From: Anaerobium acetethylicum
GTDB taxonomy: Bacteria; Bacillota; Clostridia; Lachnospirales; Lachnospiraceae
Length of the DNA: 64,000 nt
Direction of reading: 5' to 3'
Assembly: GCF_900096945.1 (NCBI RefSeq)
Contig: NZ_FMKA01000001.1
Coordinates: 552,291-616,290 of the forward strand
The position numbers and the translations under genes were made by a program. Positions 1 through 12,063 of this stretch are shown one piece after another (position 1 is the first letter of the stretch; the number at the start of each line of letters is the position of its first letter). Under the pieces are notes generated by a model. The model was not told where the DNA came from, made no database searches, and saw nothing but the letters and a program-made list of their open reading frames with translations.

Positions 1-351
1 TGATTCCATAAATCTACGAGTTCAATTTTATAAGTTTTCGGAGTACTATCAGCGGCAAAAGGATCACCCATTTCAGCAATTTCAACATGTTATTTTCTAC
101 CCCCTTAGTTCGTGTATTGGCCAGGTTTATTACTCATATCAATTATAAAATCTTTCATTTCAGGCTTCTCACTCTGTTTTTGGAAGAGAATGAGCTCCAT
201 AGGCAGTGAACAAACTATTCCTGCAAATTATACAGGTATATTTTCTATACCTTTCGTGATTGATTAATATTATAACAATGCTTTCCTTACATGGCAATTC
301 TTCCAGGAACAATACAGGCAACATCTAATCCCTCATATAGAAAATCCATAA
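1..351. other. left-edge stretch without a supportable gene
   Basis: I see no convincing gene here. On the minus strand a frame from about position 90 to the window edge stays open and reads plausibly (a start at about 75 would begin MGDPFAADSTPKTYK), and a second overlapping frame encodes a short hydrophobic peptide after a GGGGG ribosome-binding-like run. Either could be the beginning of a gene running off the left edge, but neither can be tested from this fragment. The rest is AT-rich. Confidence 0.4.
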
Positions 352-1254
352 TCATTGGAAAATCCTCACAATTTCTTTTTTTGCCTCTTCTGTCAGAAAA
401 TGCCCCATACCAGGAATCACTTTTAGCTCGACATTGTATCCGGTGTTTCGCAGTATCTGGACAAGTTCAATGGTCGCTTTGCAACAACAATCTGCTTCAC
501 CTGCAATCACACAGATATTTCCACATCTGGTTTCAATAATTCTTTTTGCTAAATTTACCTCTTTATCAGATACGGCTGGTATAAGCAGATATATGTCATC
601 ATTAATCTTATTCTGAAGCAACGCCTGCACTAATATTCTACCACCCTGGCTAATACCGCATATATATCTCTTATTGGTCTTGCAGGATTTCAACACAGCC
701 GTAATCTGTTCAATCGCCTTTTCTTCATCATCCCAGCAGTACCTGTCCTTTGCATATACCTGCGAAGATTGTATGAAAAAAAGTTTCTGATCCATGAAAC
801 ATTCCGCAAATTCACCAGTAAATTCTGCAAAACTTGTGCCTCTCCCATGTACAAAATACAACGCCTCTTTACCCTCTGTGCCATTTTGAACTGGAATCAA
901 TTCACATTTCACATCTTTTGAAAGACGTTCATACTCTCTTTTTGAAAATTCAACAAGGCTTCTAAACTCAGGCCAACCTCTCAGACTATCCAAGTCAGTA
1001 TCACACTCTAATTCTCCCGGATTAAGCCAGATACCATCCGCCTGCATGGAATGAAGAAGCTCTCCCGCATCATTGTCTTTCCCAGTAATGCTGTATATGC
1101 ATAGGAGCAGATGTGCTGCTCTCTCTATCCAGCCGAATTCTTTCAAAACGACTCTTGCCTCTGCTACAGCACTTTCGATATCGCCTCGCATACACAGAGC
1201 AAATGCCCTATCCAATGTAATATCGTAGTTATTTGCTACTTCGCCTGCTGCCAT
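352..1254 (-). CDS. alpha/beta hydrolase with N-terminal helical repeat-like region
   Basis: Probable cytosolic serine hydrolase/esterase of 300 residues. The first ~110 residues look like a helical, TPR-like module (RAFALCMRGDIESAVAEARV and the following helices). The hydrolase core begins near residue 130 with the strand/oxyanion segment ALYFVHGRGTS. The nucleophile motif GISQGG places Ser202; the likely acid is Asp255 (AGEADC) and the likely base His285 (GMGHF), so the triad looks complete. No signal peptide or membrane segment is visible. The ATG at 1254 follows an AGGGTGG ribosome binding site. It lies 62 nt downstream of an ADP-ribosylglycohydrolase gene on the same strand and may share its transcript. 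The substrate cannot be told from sequence. Confidence 0.75.
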   Translation of the reverse strand: MAAGEVANNYDITLDRAFALCMRGDIESAVAEARVVLKEFGWIERAAHLLLCIYSITGKDNDAGELLHSMQADGIWLNPGELECDTDLDSLRGWPEFRSLVEFSKREYERLSKDVKCELIPVQNGTEGKEALYFVHGRGTSFAEFTGEFAECFMDQKLFFIQSSQVYAKDRYCWDDEEKAIEQITAVLKSCKTNKRYICGISQGGRILVQALLQNKINDDIYLLIPAVSDKEVNLAKRIIETRCGNICVIAGEADCCCKATIELVQILRNTGYNVELKVIPGMGHFLTEEAKKEIVRIFQ

Positions 1255-1315
1255 GTATATCCACCCTTCAAATTTCTACTATTATCATTTTTGCTGGTTA
1301 CTCCTGACAGTTATC

Positions 1316-2449
1316 CTACAGCATTCCGAAGTAGTCATTTACCAGATATAACTTCTGCGCCATATCCAATATCAACTCTTTCAATTCAATTTGAGACAGC
1401 CAGCTATGAGGAAGTACCTTCATTCCCCCTTCTGCTCCAAGAATATTTCCACAGATCGCACCTGTAGAATCACTGTCACCATCATGGTTCACAGCCATCT
1501 GCAATGCTTTCTTAAAATCCTTTTCCTTCAACGCACAATAAATGGCAACAGCCAATGCCTCTTCAGCCACCCAGCCTTCTCCCAGCTGACTTATTGCTTT
1601 TGATGTATCCATGTCAGAATTTGCTGACTCAACCGCTCCTTTCAATGCAAGCGTTGTCTCCTGGTTCTTATCATATTCTTTCAGCAGTTCAAAGGTTGTC
1701 TCCAAACTTTCAGGTAAACTTCTACCTTTTACAAGCTCAGCAATAATGGCCGCAAATGCTCCTGCCGCCACATATCCCGTTGGATGACCATGGGTCAAGG
1801 CTGCAATGCCCATTCCATGAACCATTGCTTCTTCCACATTCTTATGAAAAAAAAGCCCTACCGGGGCAACACGCATAACTCCGCCACAGCCTTTGCTGTT
1901 ATTGACAGGCATTTCTACTGTTCCCATCCTGTCCTTAGCAAGAGCAGACAAACAACTGTTCCCAGGTGCTCTTCTGGCAAATAACTCCGGATACTCCAGG
2001 ATCGTTTTATGATAGGTGATAATATCATTATCTGTTTCATGGGGCTGTTTTTTAAGCCAATAATCATCACTGATAGTCCCCGTCTGGGTATAATACCATC
2101 TGTAGTAGGATTGCAGTGTGCCGCTGCCTTCATAAGAGCCGATTCCTCTTTCTGCGCAGCGCAGATGGGACCAGATCAGTCCATCCGCTGTAAACAGCGT
2201 CATCTGTGTGTCATCCGATATGAGAGCCTTGCCGGATGTCCTGTCTATTGCTAATTCTGCAATTCCATTGTCTCCGAATTTTGAAATTATTTCATTTTTA
2301 CTCATGAACTCTACAGGATAACCCAAAGCATCTCCCATAGCACCACCTAACAGGCAGGCTGCATATCGATCTTGAATCTCCATTTGACTTTCCCCCCAAA
2401 CATTCTGGCTGTATTGTTCCATAAGTCTGTTTCCGCTTCCCGTATCCAT
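1316..2449 (-). CDS. ADP-ribosylglycohydrolase family protein (DraG/ARH-like)
   Basis: Metal-dependent hydrolase of the ADP-ribosylglycohydrolase family, which removes ADP-ribose from proteins or small molecules. Family hallmarks are present: the N-terminal CLLGGAMGDALGYPVEF, the first metal-binding cluster SDDTQM (residues 78-83), a middle GCGGVMRVAP segment, and the C-terminal HDGDSDSTGA (residues 322-331), whose aspartates bind the binuclear Mg centre. The ATG at 2449 has GGAAAGG upstream. A second in-frame ATG at 2383, preceded by GGGGGGA, would start right before the conserved domain and is an equally plausible start. No partner ADP-ribosyltransferase lies nearby, so a stand-alone role is inferred. 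Confidence 0.88.
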   Translation of the reverse strand: MDTGSGNRLMEQYSQNVWGESQMEIQDRYAACLLGGAMGDALGYPVEFMSKNEIISKFGDNGIAELAIDRTSGKALISDDTQMTLFTADGLIWSHLRCAERGIGSYEGSGTLQSYYRWYYTQTGTISDDYWLKKQPHETDNDIITYHKTILEYPELFARRAPGNSCLSALAKDRMGTVEMPVNNSKGCGGVMRVAPVGLFFHKNVEEAMVHGMGIAALTHGHPTGYVAAGAFAAIIAELVKGRSLPESLETTFELLKEYDKNQETTLALKGAVESANSDMDTSKAISQLGEGWVAEEALAVAIYCALKEKDFKKALQMAVNHDGDSDSTGAICGNILGAEGGMKVLPHSWLSQIELKELILDMAQKLYLVNDYFGML

Positions 2450-2791
2450 TCAACAACCTTTCCAGAATTATGACAAACCATATATGTCAGATTATATCAC
2501 TACCCTATTTGCAAGTCCAATTTTATGCACCTCTTATACTTGCTTTTGTTTTGCTGCCTTATATACCGGCATGGAGTCCGGTTTGTTTAGTTAATCCCTC
2601 GTTCCACTTATATGCTAAGCTACAGAAATTCTCGGAAATTTTTTAGCCCTGCCGCATCTGAAATCCATCGAATAAGCCAGAAAATACGGCCTATGTAACA
2701 TGTGATGTTACATAAGCACACGATAATTTCTTGCGTTCATATGGCTATTGATATATGCTGATGGTAACAAAAACATTAAAGGAGCACCTAC
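2450..2791. other. intergenic region between ADP-ribosylglycohydrolase and XRE genes
   Basis: This 342-nt non-coding stretch separates divergently transcribed genes and should hold both promoters. The only strong structure is the palindrome at 2692-2714. I see no further gene. Confidence 0.5.
2692..2714. promoter_or_regulatory. perfect palindrome upstream of XRE regulator, candidate operator
   Basis: TATGTAACAT and ATGTTACATA form a perfect 10-bp inverted repeat around a GTG spacer, about 80 bp before the XRE gene. This is the size and position expected of an autoregulatory operator for a dimeric HTH repressor. The half-site ATGTAACATGTGA recurs inside the gene at 2955-2967. Binding by the adjacent regulator is inference. 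Confidence 0.55.
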
Positions 2792-3268
2792 ATGGAAATT
2801 GGTATAAAAATATCACAGGCAAGACGTGAGCTTGGCATCACGCAGATCGAATTAGCAGAAAAAATGTCAGTAACCAGACAGACTGTATCACGTTGGGAAT
2901 CAGGAGCCGCTTATCCTGATATAGAGAAGGTGGTTAACCTGGCTGAAATCCTTCATGTAACATGTGACTATCTTCTGATGACAGCTTCCAGCAGTAAAAA
3001 TGAAAGCTGTACTAATGAGAATGACAATGATCAGCCGCCCGCGACTTCTGTTACAAGACTGCTTTCTACGCTGGAAGGAAAAACAGTTCGCATGTCTTTT
3101 TATGATGATGAAGAAGATCTGGATGCTTTAAATGCAGCCTGTAAAGTCGAAGGATTTGAGGGCAACTGGATAAGAGTAATAATCAAAAACAAAAAGGAGT
3201 ACAGACAAAAGTTCATTGCACTTTCGTCCATACTCTCCTTTGAAATCGTTGATACGGAGGATAAGTAG
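2792..3268 (+). CDS. XRE-family transcriptional regulator with C-terminal acidic domain
   Basis: DNA-binding regulator of 158 residues. Residues 5-60 form a Cro/CI-type helix-turn-helix (GITQIELAEKMSVTRQTVSR followed by WESGAAYPDIEKVVNLAEIL). A polar linker (about 65-90) joins a C-terminal domain (about 93-155) containing SFYDDEEDLDAL and FIALSSILSFEI. That domain is visibly homologous to the C-terminal domain of the membrane protein encoded immediately downstream. Its stop codon abuts the next ATG, so the pair is translationally coupled. A 23-bp palindrome upstream is a likely operator. The signal sensed is unknown. Confidence 0.85.
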   Translation: MEIGIKISQARRELGITQIELAEKMSVTRQTVSRWESGAAYPDIEKVVNLAEILHVTCDYLLMTASSSKNESCTNENDNDQPPATSVTRLLSTLEGKTVRMSFYDDEEDLDALNAACKVEGFEGNWIRVIIKNKKEYRQKFIALSSILSFEIVDTEDK

Positions 3269-3625
3269 ATGGATTATGTAATTGGGATGTTGGCCTTCTT
3301 TGGTTTTCTCGCCTTTATACAAGTCAGCAGTCTCTCCACCAAGCTGAAGCGGATGGAAAGACACGAAAATGATGATTCCCAGATGCGGAGCAGTCTGAAG
3401 GATGATATGAAGTCGATTCTGGCTCCCTGTGTCGGAAAAGAAATCGTTCTTGATTTTTATGAGGACGAAGAAGAACCTGACATGCTTGACACCAGTAAGC
3501 ATAACAAATTTATTCTTATCGATGTAGATGATAAGTGGGCTTTCATCCGAATAGAGACTCCCAGAAAAACAGTGAATAAGCTGATTCGTTTTTCTTCAAT
3601 CAAGGGTGTGTCTTTTAAAAACTAG
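3269..3625 (+). CDS. small membrane-anchored protein sharing the regulator's C-terminal domain
   Basis: A 118-residue protein with one N-terminal membrane segment (residues 3-20, YVIGMLAFFGFLAFIQVS), a charged linker and a C-terminal domain with DFYEDEEEPDML and LIRFSSIKGVSF. The order GK-x-(V/I), FY-(D/E)-DEE, W-x-(R/F)-(V/I), SSI matches the C-terminal part of the preceding XRE protein, indicating duplication of the domain between a DNA-binding and a membrane-bound context. It starts on the base after the regulator's stop. A membrane-tethered partner or antagonist of the regulator is a reasonable inference; I do not recognise a named family. Confidence 0.75.
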   Translation: MDYVIGMLAFFGFLAFIQVSSLSTKLKRMERHENDDSQMRSSLKDDMKSILAPCVGKEIVLDFYEDEEEPDMLDTSKHNKFILIDVDDKWAFIRIETPRKTVNKLIRFSSIKGVSFKN

Positions 3626-3665
3626 TGCATTCATCGTTGAATTGAGAGAATTCCTGATTTTATTG

Positions 3666-6770
<3,105 letters not shown>

Positions 6771-6959
6771 CTATCTTCCTCTTTTATTGCTTACTCAAGT
6801 TAAAATAAAGTAACCTGTGTTCGTTATATTCCTGCTCCCTATTGTTTTAATCCTATACTTATCATACAATTAAATCAATCAAATCAAAATGTTTTATATG
6901 GTTATAGTTTTATCCATTTTGGTAAAAAAGATGATGACGAAATGAAAGAGGAGATTCCT

Positions 6960-7802
6960 ATGAATATAGAAATGAAGAAGGATGTCATTTACCGTTGTAT
7001 CGGCTCTGACTTTACAAACGGGATTCTTGCTTGTGGCTTCATGACCAAACCGACACATGACCATTCGCAATATGAGTTTTGCATAGACTACTACAGCTGT
7101 TTTTTACTTTTATCTGGTAGTGGTCATTATTATACTGATGAGAACCAGAAGATGCCGATTCAGGCTGGAGATCTCATACAGCGTATTCCTGACGTATGTC
7201 ATTCTACGGAAATTACGCCGGATGGGACATGGCTGGAGTTCTTTATCAGTTTTGGCCGTTCCACTTACGACTATCTGTGCAGCCTCGATCTGCTTCCCAT
7301 TGACACACCTGTGATCACTGCAGGATACGATGAAATAACCATACAGAAACTATCCCATTTACTATCTAAATTAAAAGAAAGCGAAGATAAAGAGCTTCCA
7401 TATCTGTCCTTACAGGCACAGGAGCTGGTATTATCCTTACTCTCTTCCAAACAAAAAACTTCTTCTAAGGATTCCAGGATAGAATCCTTAGAAGAAGCAT
7501 GCCGGCTGCTGGCCTCTGATATTGATAAATTGGTTTCTTTAGAAACGATTGCCTCCTCGCTAAATATGAGTTATGAAAACTTCCGGAAGCTCTTTCTAAA
7601 ACACACGGGCTTATCGCCAAACAGATATCGGATCGAGCAGCGAATCAAACATGCCAAACTCATGCTGCTCTCCGGTATTTCTATAAAAGAAACAGCTCTG
7701 TTGACAGGATATGCGGATACCTACTCGTTTACCAAACAATTTACCCATACGGCTGGAATTTCTCCCGGGCGATATGTAAAAGAAAGCAAATTGAAAACCT
7801 GA
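6960..7802 (+). CDS. AraC-family transcriptional regulator
   Basis: A 280-residue AraC/XylS regulator. The N-terminal half is a cupin-like sugar-sensing fold (histidines in KPTHDHSQYEF, then AGDLIQRIPDVCHSTEI). The C-terminal ~100 residues hold the double helix-turn-helix: SLETIASSLNMSYENFRKLF, then IKETALLTGYADTYSFTKQF and the signature GISPGRY. An earlier in-frame ATG exists at 6942, but the AAAGAGGAG at 6945-6953 is correctly spaced for the ATG at 6960, so I take that start. It is divergent from the beta-galactosidase gene, which it probably activates in response to a galactoside. Confidence 0.9.
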   Translation: MNIEMKKDVIYRCIGSDFTNGILACGFMTKPTHDHSQYEFCIDYYSCFLLLSGSGHYYTDENQKMPIQAGDLIQRIPDVCHSTEITPDGTWLEFFISFGRSTYDYLCSLDLLPIDTPVITAGYDEITIQKLSHLLSKLKESEDKELPYLSLQAQELVLSLLSSKQKTSSKDSRIESLEEACRLLASDIDKLVSLETIASSLNMSYENFRKLFLKHTGLSPNRYRIEQRIKHAKLMLLSGISIKETALLTGYADTYSFTKQFTHTAGISPGRYVKESKLKT

Positions 7803-7852
7803 AAGAAGCTACTTTTTAAAAACATAATCCATTGACTTTTTTATCAATCCGG

Positions 7853-10618
7853 CTATGCTATGATCTCAATAAAACTCTGGCCTGTTTTATCTTTTTTAAC
7901 AACAATCTGCTTATCGATCTTTTCCTTTAGTTCGGCAACGTGAGAGATGATGCCAATAAGACGATTTCCCTCAGAAAGTCCTGCGAGAGTGTTGATTGCC
8001 TGCTTCAGTGATTCTTCATCAAGAGCCCCAAACCCTTCATCAACAAACATGGTATCGAGTTTTACACCTCCGGCAGATGCCTGTATCTCATCCGACAGGC
8101 CGAGCGCAAGGGAAAGCGAAGCTTTAAAAGATTCACCGCCGGAAAGAGTTTTTACACTTCTTTCAGTGCCGTTGTAATGGTCGATTACATTAAGCTCAAG
8201 GCCACTTTGGCTGCGATTGTTTTCTGCTTCCGCTCTACGCTTAAGTTCATACTGACCACCTGACATAACCATAAATCTAGTATTCGCACGAGCAACTATT
8301 CTGTCAAAATATGTCATCTGGATATAGGTTTCCAGCATGATTCGCTCTTTTCCAGTTATGTTTCCGTTTGCGGTATTCGAAAGTGCCTTGACCCAGGCAT
8401 GTTTCGTTTCTGTCTGACTCAATTCTTCCGATTGCTTTTTAATGCCCTCAAGAGCATTGTCGTTACGGTCAAGCCTTGCCGTAATTGCGGACAGGCTGTT
8501 CGCGATATCTGCTTTCTTTTCTTTCAACTCATTGCTTTTTTCATTAAGCGCAGTTATGTCAACAGATTCCGCATCATTCAGCTGTTTTTCAAGTGCTGTC
8601 ACTTTTCCTTCCAGTTCTTTCACAGCCGAAATACATGTTAGGTTTTGTTGTTCTGCATCTTCATAAGCTTTTTTCATTCTCGAAAGCTGTGTATCAAGCA
8701 ATGAAAGCGCTTTTTCAGCTTCTGCCTTATCTGCGAACGCAAGACCTGTCTGTAATTTTCCGATATTTTCTGAGATTGCTGCTATTTCTGCTGCGAGAGA
8801 AGCTAACGACGCTATTGTTTCTGATTCTTCAGTCGTTTTCGTTTTTAACTGTTCTTCTAAAAGTGGAATTGACTTCTCTAAAGCAGCATGCCGGACACGT
8901 TTGATTCCTGCTTCCTTCAGTTCATTGGCAACTTGGGCTTCTTTTGCGCAGAGATCAGTACTCTTGATATTCAGATTGTTTTCAATTTCTTCAAAAGCAC
9001 AAGCGCCTAAAATCGAAACGACAGATTTTTGAATTACGTCTCTCTTGCTCCCTGCCTGCGTGTTATATTTTGCCGCTTTTTCGCTTTGTTCAGCTGCTTT
9101 TTTTTCTGCGGCTTCAGATTTGATTTTTGCCGTTTCAAGCTGTTCTTTGCTCGGTGCAGTATCTGTCAGCTTTGCAGGCTCAGGATGTTCCATGGAACCG
9201 CAGACCGGACATTTTTTGCCATTCTCTAGTGTTTTGGCAAGCACTCCCGCCTGCTCGTCAAGATAAGCTTTATACTTCTGGTTGTAATCAGCCTTAAGCA
9301 GCTCCGCTTCTTTTGATGCTTTTCCATAGTCTTCCTGAGCAGAAACAAGCTGCTTTTCCAGTTTTTTCAGCTCCCTGAACTCCTCTAAAAGTTCATCAAC
9401 AGACTTTTTCTCCTTTGCCAGCTTATCGCTCTTTTGTTCTATTTCGTTACAAACAACAGCAATATTTTTGAGAGCAACAAATTCGTCTTTTTCCGTTTTG
9501 ATTTCACTGTCAAGCTTCTTAATCAGCCCCCGGACATCTGCCAGCCTGCTCTCGGATTTCTGTTTATCCGATTGCTTATTCCGCATCTTCGCTTGTTCTG
9601 AAGCAAGTTCATCATATTTCGGCAGCTCATTCCGCCTGATTGTAATCTTCTCAGACAGTGCTTCTTTTTCAGGTATTCTGGCTTTTTCTTCTTCAAATTT
9701 TTCTGAAATCTGCTTTTGCAATAGAGTCTTCTCTTTCAGTTCTTTTTGCGTTTCTTCTAATGCTTTTTTTGCTTTTTCGGTTTCGGCTGCCTTGCCCAAT
9801 GCCTTGGCTATTTCTGAGAGTTTCTCGTCGAGTTTTGCTGCTTCTTCTGAGAGAAGATTTTTCTCGTCTTCATCTTGCAACATAATTTTATGAATCAGTT
9901 CAATTGTGTCTGCAACAGGGAGTGCTCCTGATTTTGCTTTAGTCAGCTCGATTTCCGCAACATCATCCGCCTTACAGGTTGCTCCGGCAATATACTGTTC
10001 CACGCTTTTTCTCAAAGCGTCACAAGTTCTTCCAAGTTCTGCCGATTCATTTTTCAATTTATCCTGCAAGACTTGATAATATCTAGTCCCAAATATTTCA
10101 CGGAATATTTTCTGACGGTCTTCAGTAGATGCAAGGATTAATTTTTGAAACTCACCCTGGGCGATCATGGCTATCTGTGTGAATTGAGAACGGTCAATAC
10201 CAAGAATTTCTTTCATGGCGCTGTTTACTTCGTTGATTTTTGTGACAACCCTGCCATCTGGCAAATGGAGTTCTGCATCTGCTTTTTGCAGCGTGAATCC
10301 GTCACCACGCTTTGCCGGACGTTCATAATTGGGATTTCGCTTTACATAGTACTGTTTACCGGCATATTCAAAATCAAGTTCAACATAAGTTGGTGTTTCT
10401 GCATCAGCATATTTACTTCTGAACATGGCGGTATCACGAACACTGCCACTTGGCTCGCCATAAAGCGCGTAAGTAATTGCATCAAAAACAGTGGTTTTTC
10501 CGGCTCCGGTGTCTCCCGTGATTAAGTATAAACCTTTATCACCTAGCTTGTTTAATTCAAATTCCGTTTTTCCGGCATAGGGGCCGAAAGCAGAAACGGT
10601 CAGCTTTATTGGTCTCAT
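7853..10618 (-). CDS. sbcC: nuclease SbcCD subunit C
   Basis: Large SMC/Rad50-type ATPase subunit of the SbcCD complex, which opens and trims hairpins and protein-blocked DNA ends. In 921 residues it shows Walker A GDTGAGKTT (35-43), two long coiled coils, the zinc hook CPVCG (Cys470 and Cys473) at the apex between them, the ABC signature LSGGES (825-830) and Walker B LDTMFVDEG with Asp860-Glu861, followed by the late ISHV histidine. Its ATG overlaps the end of sbcD by 4 nt (ATGA), indicating translational coupling. Length and order are normal. Confidence 0.95.
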   Translation of the reverse strand: MRPIKLTVSAFGPYAGKTEFELNKLGDKGLYLITGDTGAGKTTVFDAITYALYGEPSGSVRDTAMFRSKYADAETPTYVELDFEYAGKQYYVKRNPNYERPAKRGDGFTLQKADAELHLPDGRVVTKINEVNSAMKEILGIDRSQFTQIAMIAQGEFQKLILASTEDRQKIFREIFGTRYYQVLQDKLKNESAELGRTCDALRKSVEQYIAGATCKADDVAEIELTKAKSGALPVADTIELIHKIMLQDEDEKNLLSEEAAKLDEKLSEIAKALGKAAETEKAKKALEETQKELKEKTLLQKQISEKFEEEKARIPEKEALSEKITIRRNELPKYDELASEQAKMRNKQSDKQKSESRLADVRGLIKKLDSEIKTEKDEFVALKNIAVVCNEIEQKSDKLAKEKKSVDELLEEFRELKKLEKQLVSAQEDYGKASKEAELLKADYNQKYKAYLDEQAGVLAKTLENGKKCPVCGSMEHPEPAKLTDTAPSKEQLETAKIKSEAAEKKAAEQSEKAAKYNTQAGSKRDVIQKSVVSILGACAFEEIENNLNIKSTDLCAKEAQVANELKEAGIKRVRHAALEKSIPLLEEQLKTKTTEESETIASLASLAAEIAAISENIGKLQTGLAFADKAEAEKALSLLDTQLSRMKKAYEDAEQQNLTCISAVKELEGKVTALEKQLNDAESVDITALNEKSNELKEKKADIANSLSAITARLDRNDNALEGIKKQSEELSQTETKHAWVKALSNTANGNITGKERIMLETYIQMTYFDRIVARANTRFMVMSGGQYELKRRAEAENNRSQSGLELNVIDHYNGTERSVKTLSGGESFKASLSLALGLSDEIQASAGGVKLDTMFVDEGFGALDEESLKQAINTLAGLSEGNRLIGIISHVAELKEKIDKQIVVKKDKTGQSFIEIIA

Positions 10619-11751
10619 TTATCTTCCTCCCATATCTTTTCAATCAGATCTGACAAAAACGTCTTTTGCTCTTCAGAAACAGGCTGATTGTTTTGCAGTT
10701 CATAAAATTCCGACACAAGTTCGAGAGGCGATTTGCTTTCCAAATCACTTATACCATTAATAACAGCACCTTTGCGTGTTCTCTTGTTGTCGTAATCAAG
10801 CTTCATTATGTTTTTATAAATAACCCTGAGTTTGTTCATGGCATCCAGGACATCCTCTTCGTCTGTCAGGGTAATGTGGTAGTAATCTTCAATATTTAAA
10901 GCACTGTAAAAACTTTTTGCAGTCAATTCCATATATGTGCCTTTGATTTCACGCATATCACGCTTCGGGATCAAATCTGCAGTATGAATGGAAACGCTTC
11001 CTTTTTCTTCCATATCGATAACAGTTACAGACTTTTTATGGCCTGCTTCCGAAAAAGAATATTTCAAAGGTGTCCCACTGTATCTGAGGGTCTCCCTCCC
11101 GATGCTCTGAGGCTTGTGAATATGTCCAAGCGCAACATAATCGAAAACGTCAAAAACGAATGCCGAAATGTTGTCAGAACCGCCAACCGAAATATCTTCA
11201 GATTCAGAACGTTCCGAGCCTGTTACGAACTGGTGCGTTAGCAGAATATTCCTTTCTGCTTTGTTAACGCCTAAATGATCGATAGCCGTTTGCACTGCGT
11301 CTGTATAGGATTCAATGGTGCTCTCAGGGAAATGTGCTCTCACATGTGCGGGTTTGATAAATGGCAGCATGTAGATATTCACATCGCCGTGCTTGTCCTC
11401 TAATTTAACAGGTTCTATATCCTTGCTGTAAACAGGAGACATATAGACACCACTTGCATCCATCAGTCTTGCTCCGAAAGCAATACGTTCCGGTGAATCA
11501 TGGTTTCCGCTAATAACGAAGGTCTTTAAATTGCGCTTAGAAAGACGCACCAAAAATTCGTCGAACAAAGCAACCGCCTCTGCAGACGGTACAGACTTGT
11601 CGTACACGTCACCGCAGATCAGCACCGCATCCGGGGCCTCTTCGTCAACTATATTTATTATTTTAGTTAGTATGTATTCTTGATCTTCAAGCATAGAAAA
11701 TTCGTTCACACGTTTTCCTATGTGAAGGTCAGAAAGATGTAGTAGTTTCAT
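10615..11751 (-). CDS. sbcD: nuclease SbcCD subunit D
   Basis: Mre11-type metallophosphoesterase subunit of SbcCD, giving the Mn-dependent exo/endonuclease activity. The 378-residue protein carries all phosphoesterase motifs in order: DLHIGK, GDVYD, GNHDS, TH in LLTHQF and the ALGHIHKP metal site, then a C-terminal capping domain. The true start is the ATG at 11751: the preceding GGAGG overlaps codons of a spurious upstream ATG at 11763. It is the first gene of the sbcDC operon. Confidence 0.95.
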   Translation of the reverse strand: MKLLHLSDLHIGKRVNEFSMLEDQEYILTKIINIVDEEAPDAVLICGDVYDKSVPSAEAVALFDEFLVRLSKRNLKTFVISGNHDSPERIAFGARLMDASGVYMSPVYSKDIEPVKLEDKHGDVNIYMLPFIKPAHVRAHFPESTIESYTDAVQTAIDHLGVNKAERNILLTHQFVTGSERSESEDISVGGSDNISAFVFDVFDYVALGHIHKPQSIGRETLRYSGTPLKYSFSEAGHKKSVTVIDMEEKGSVSIHTADLIPKRDMREIKGTYMELTAKSFYSALNIEDYYHITLTDEEDVLDAMNKLRVIYKNIMKLDYDNKRTRKGAVINGISDLESKSPLELVSEFYELQNNQPVSEEQKTFLSDLIEKIWEEDK

Positions 11752-11790
11752 ATATACCTCCATTTTTTTGCCACAATTTCGTGTGTCTCT

Positions 11791-12063
11791 TTATTTTTTT
11801 ACTGAAAATTTAGGAAATCTGGTACCGTCGCTGACCATGATTACTTTTCCTTCCTTGATCAGCCGGTGTGTCAATGCTGATATTTTTTGGGGGGGCAAAA
11901 TTTCTATTTTGTTATTGCATTCCCTTATTTTTGTCATCGTACATAAATCATTATGCTTAATGATCTCGAAAATCCGTCTTTTCTGTTCTTCTAAGCTATT
12001 TTCATATGACATCGTATTCGGCCATCTGCGTTTTTCTACAAATCCAATGTCAGCGCAACGCAA
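11791..12063 (-). CDS. small protein with winged-helix-like C-terminal half
   Basis: Short ORF following the HNH nuclease gene, overlapping it by 14 nt. As drawn it begins with TTG; an internal ATG at 12012 (MSYENSLEEQ) may be the real start, giving 73 residues. The sequence EEQKRRIFEIIKHND, ALTHRLIKEGKVIMVSDGTR and a terminal FSVKK has the helix-helix-hairpin pattern of a winged helix DNA-binding domain. Codon use is normal and it ends with lysines. I do not recognise a specific family. The overlap suggests it works with the nuclease, perhaps as a regulator or specificity partner. Confidence 0.5.
   Translation of the reverse strand: MRCADIGFVEKRRWPNTMSYENSLEEQKRRIFEIIKHNDLCTMTKIRECNNKIEILPPQKISALTHRLIKEGKVIMVSDGTRFPKFSVKK

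Noticed and set aside
6942-6959. Upstream ATG for the AraC regulator
   Set aside because: It contains the AAAGAGGAG that is correctly spaced for the ATG at 6960, so it is the ribosome binding site rather than coding sequence.
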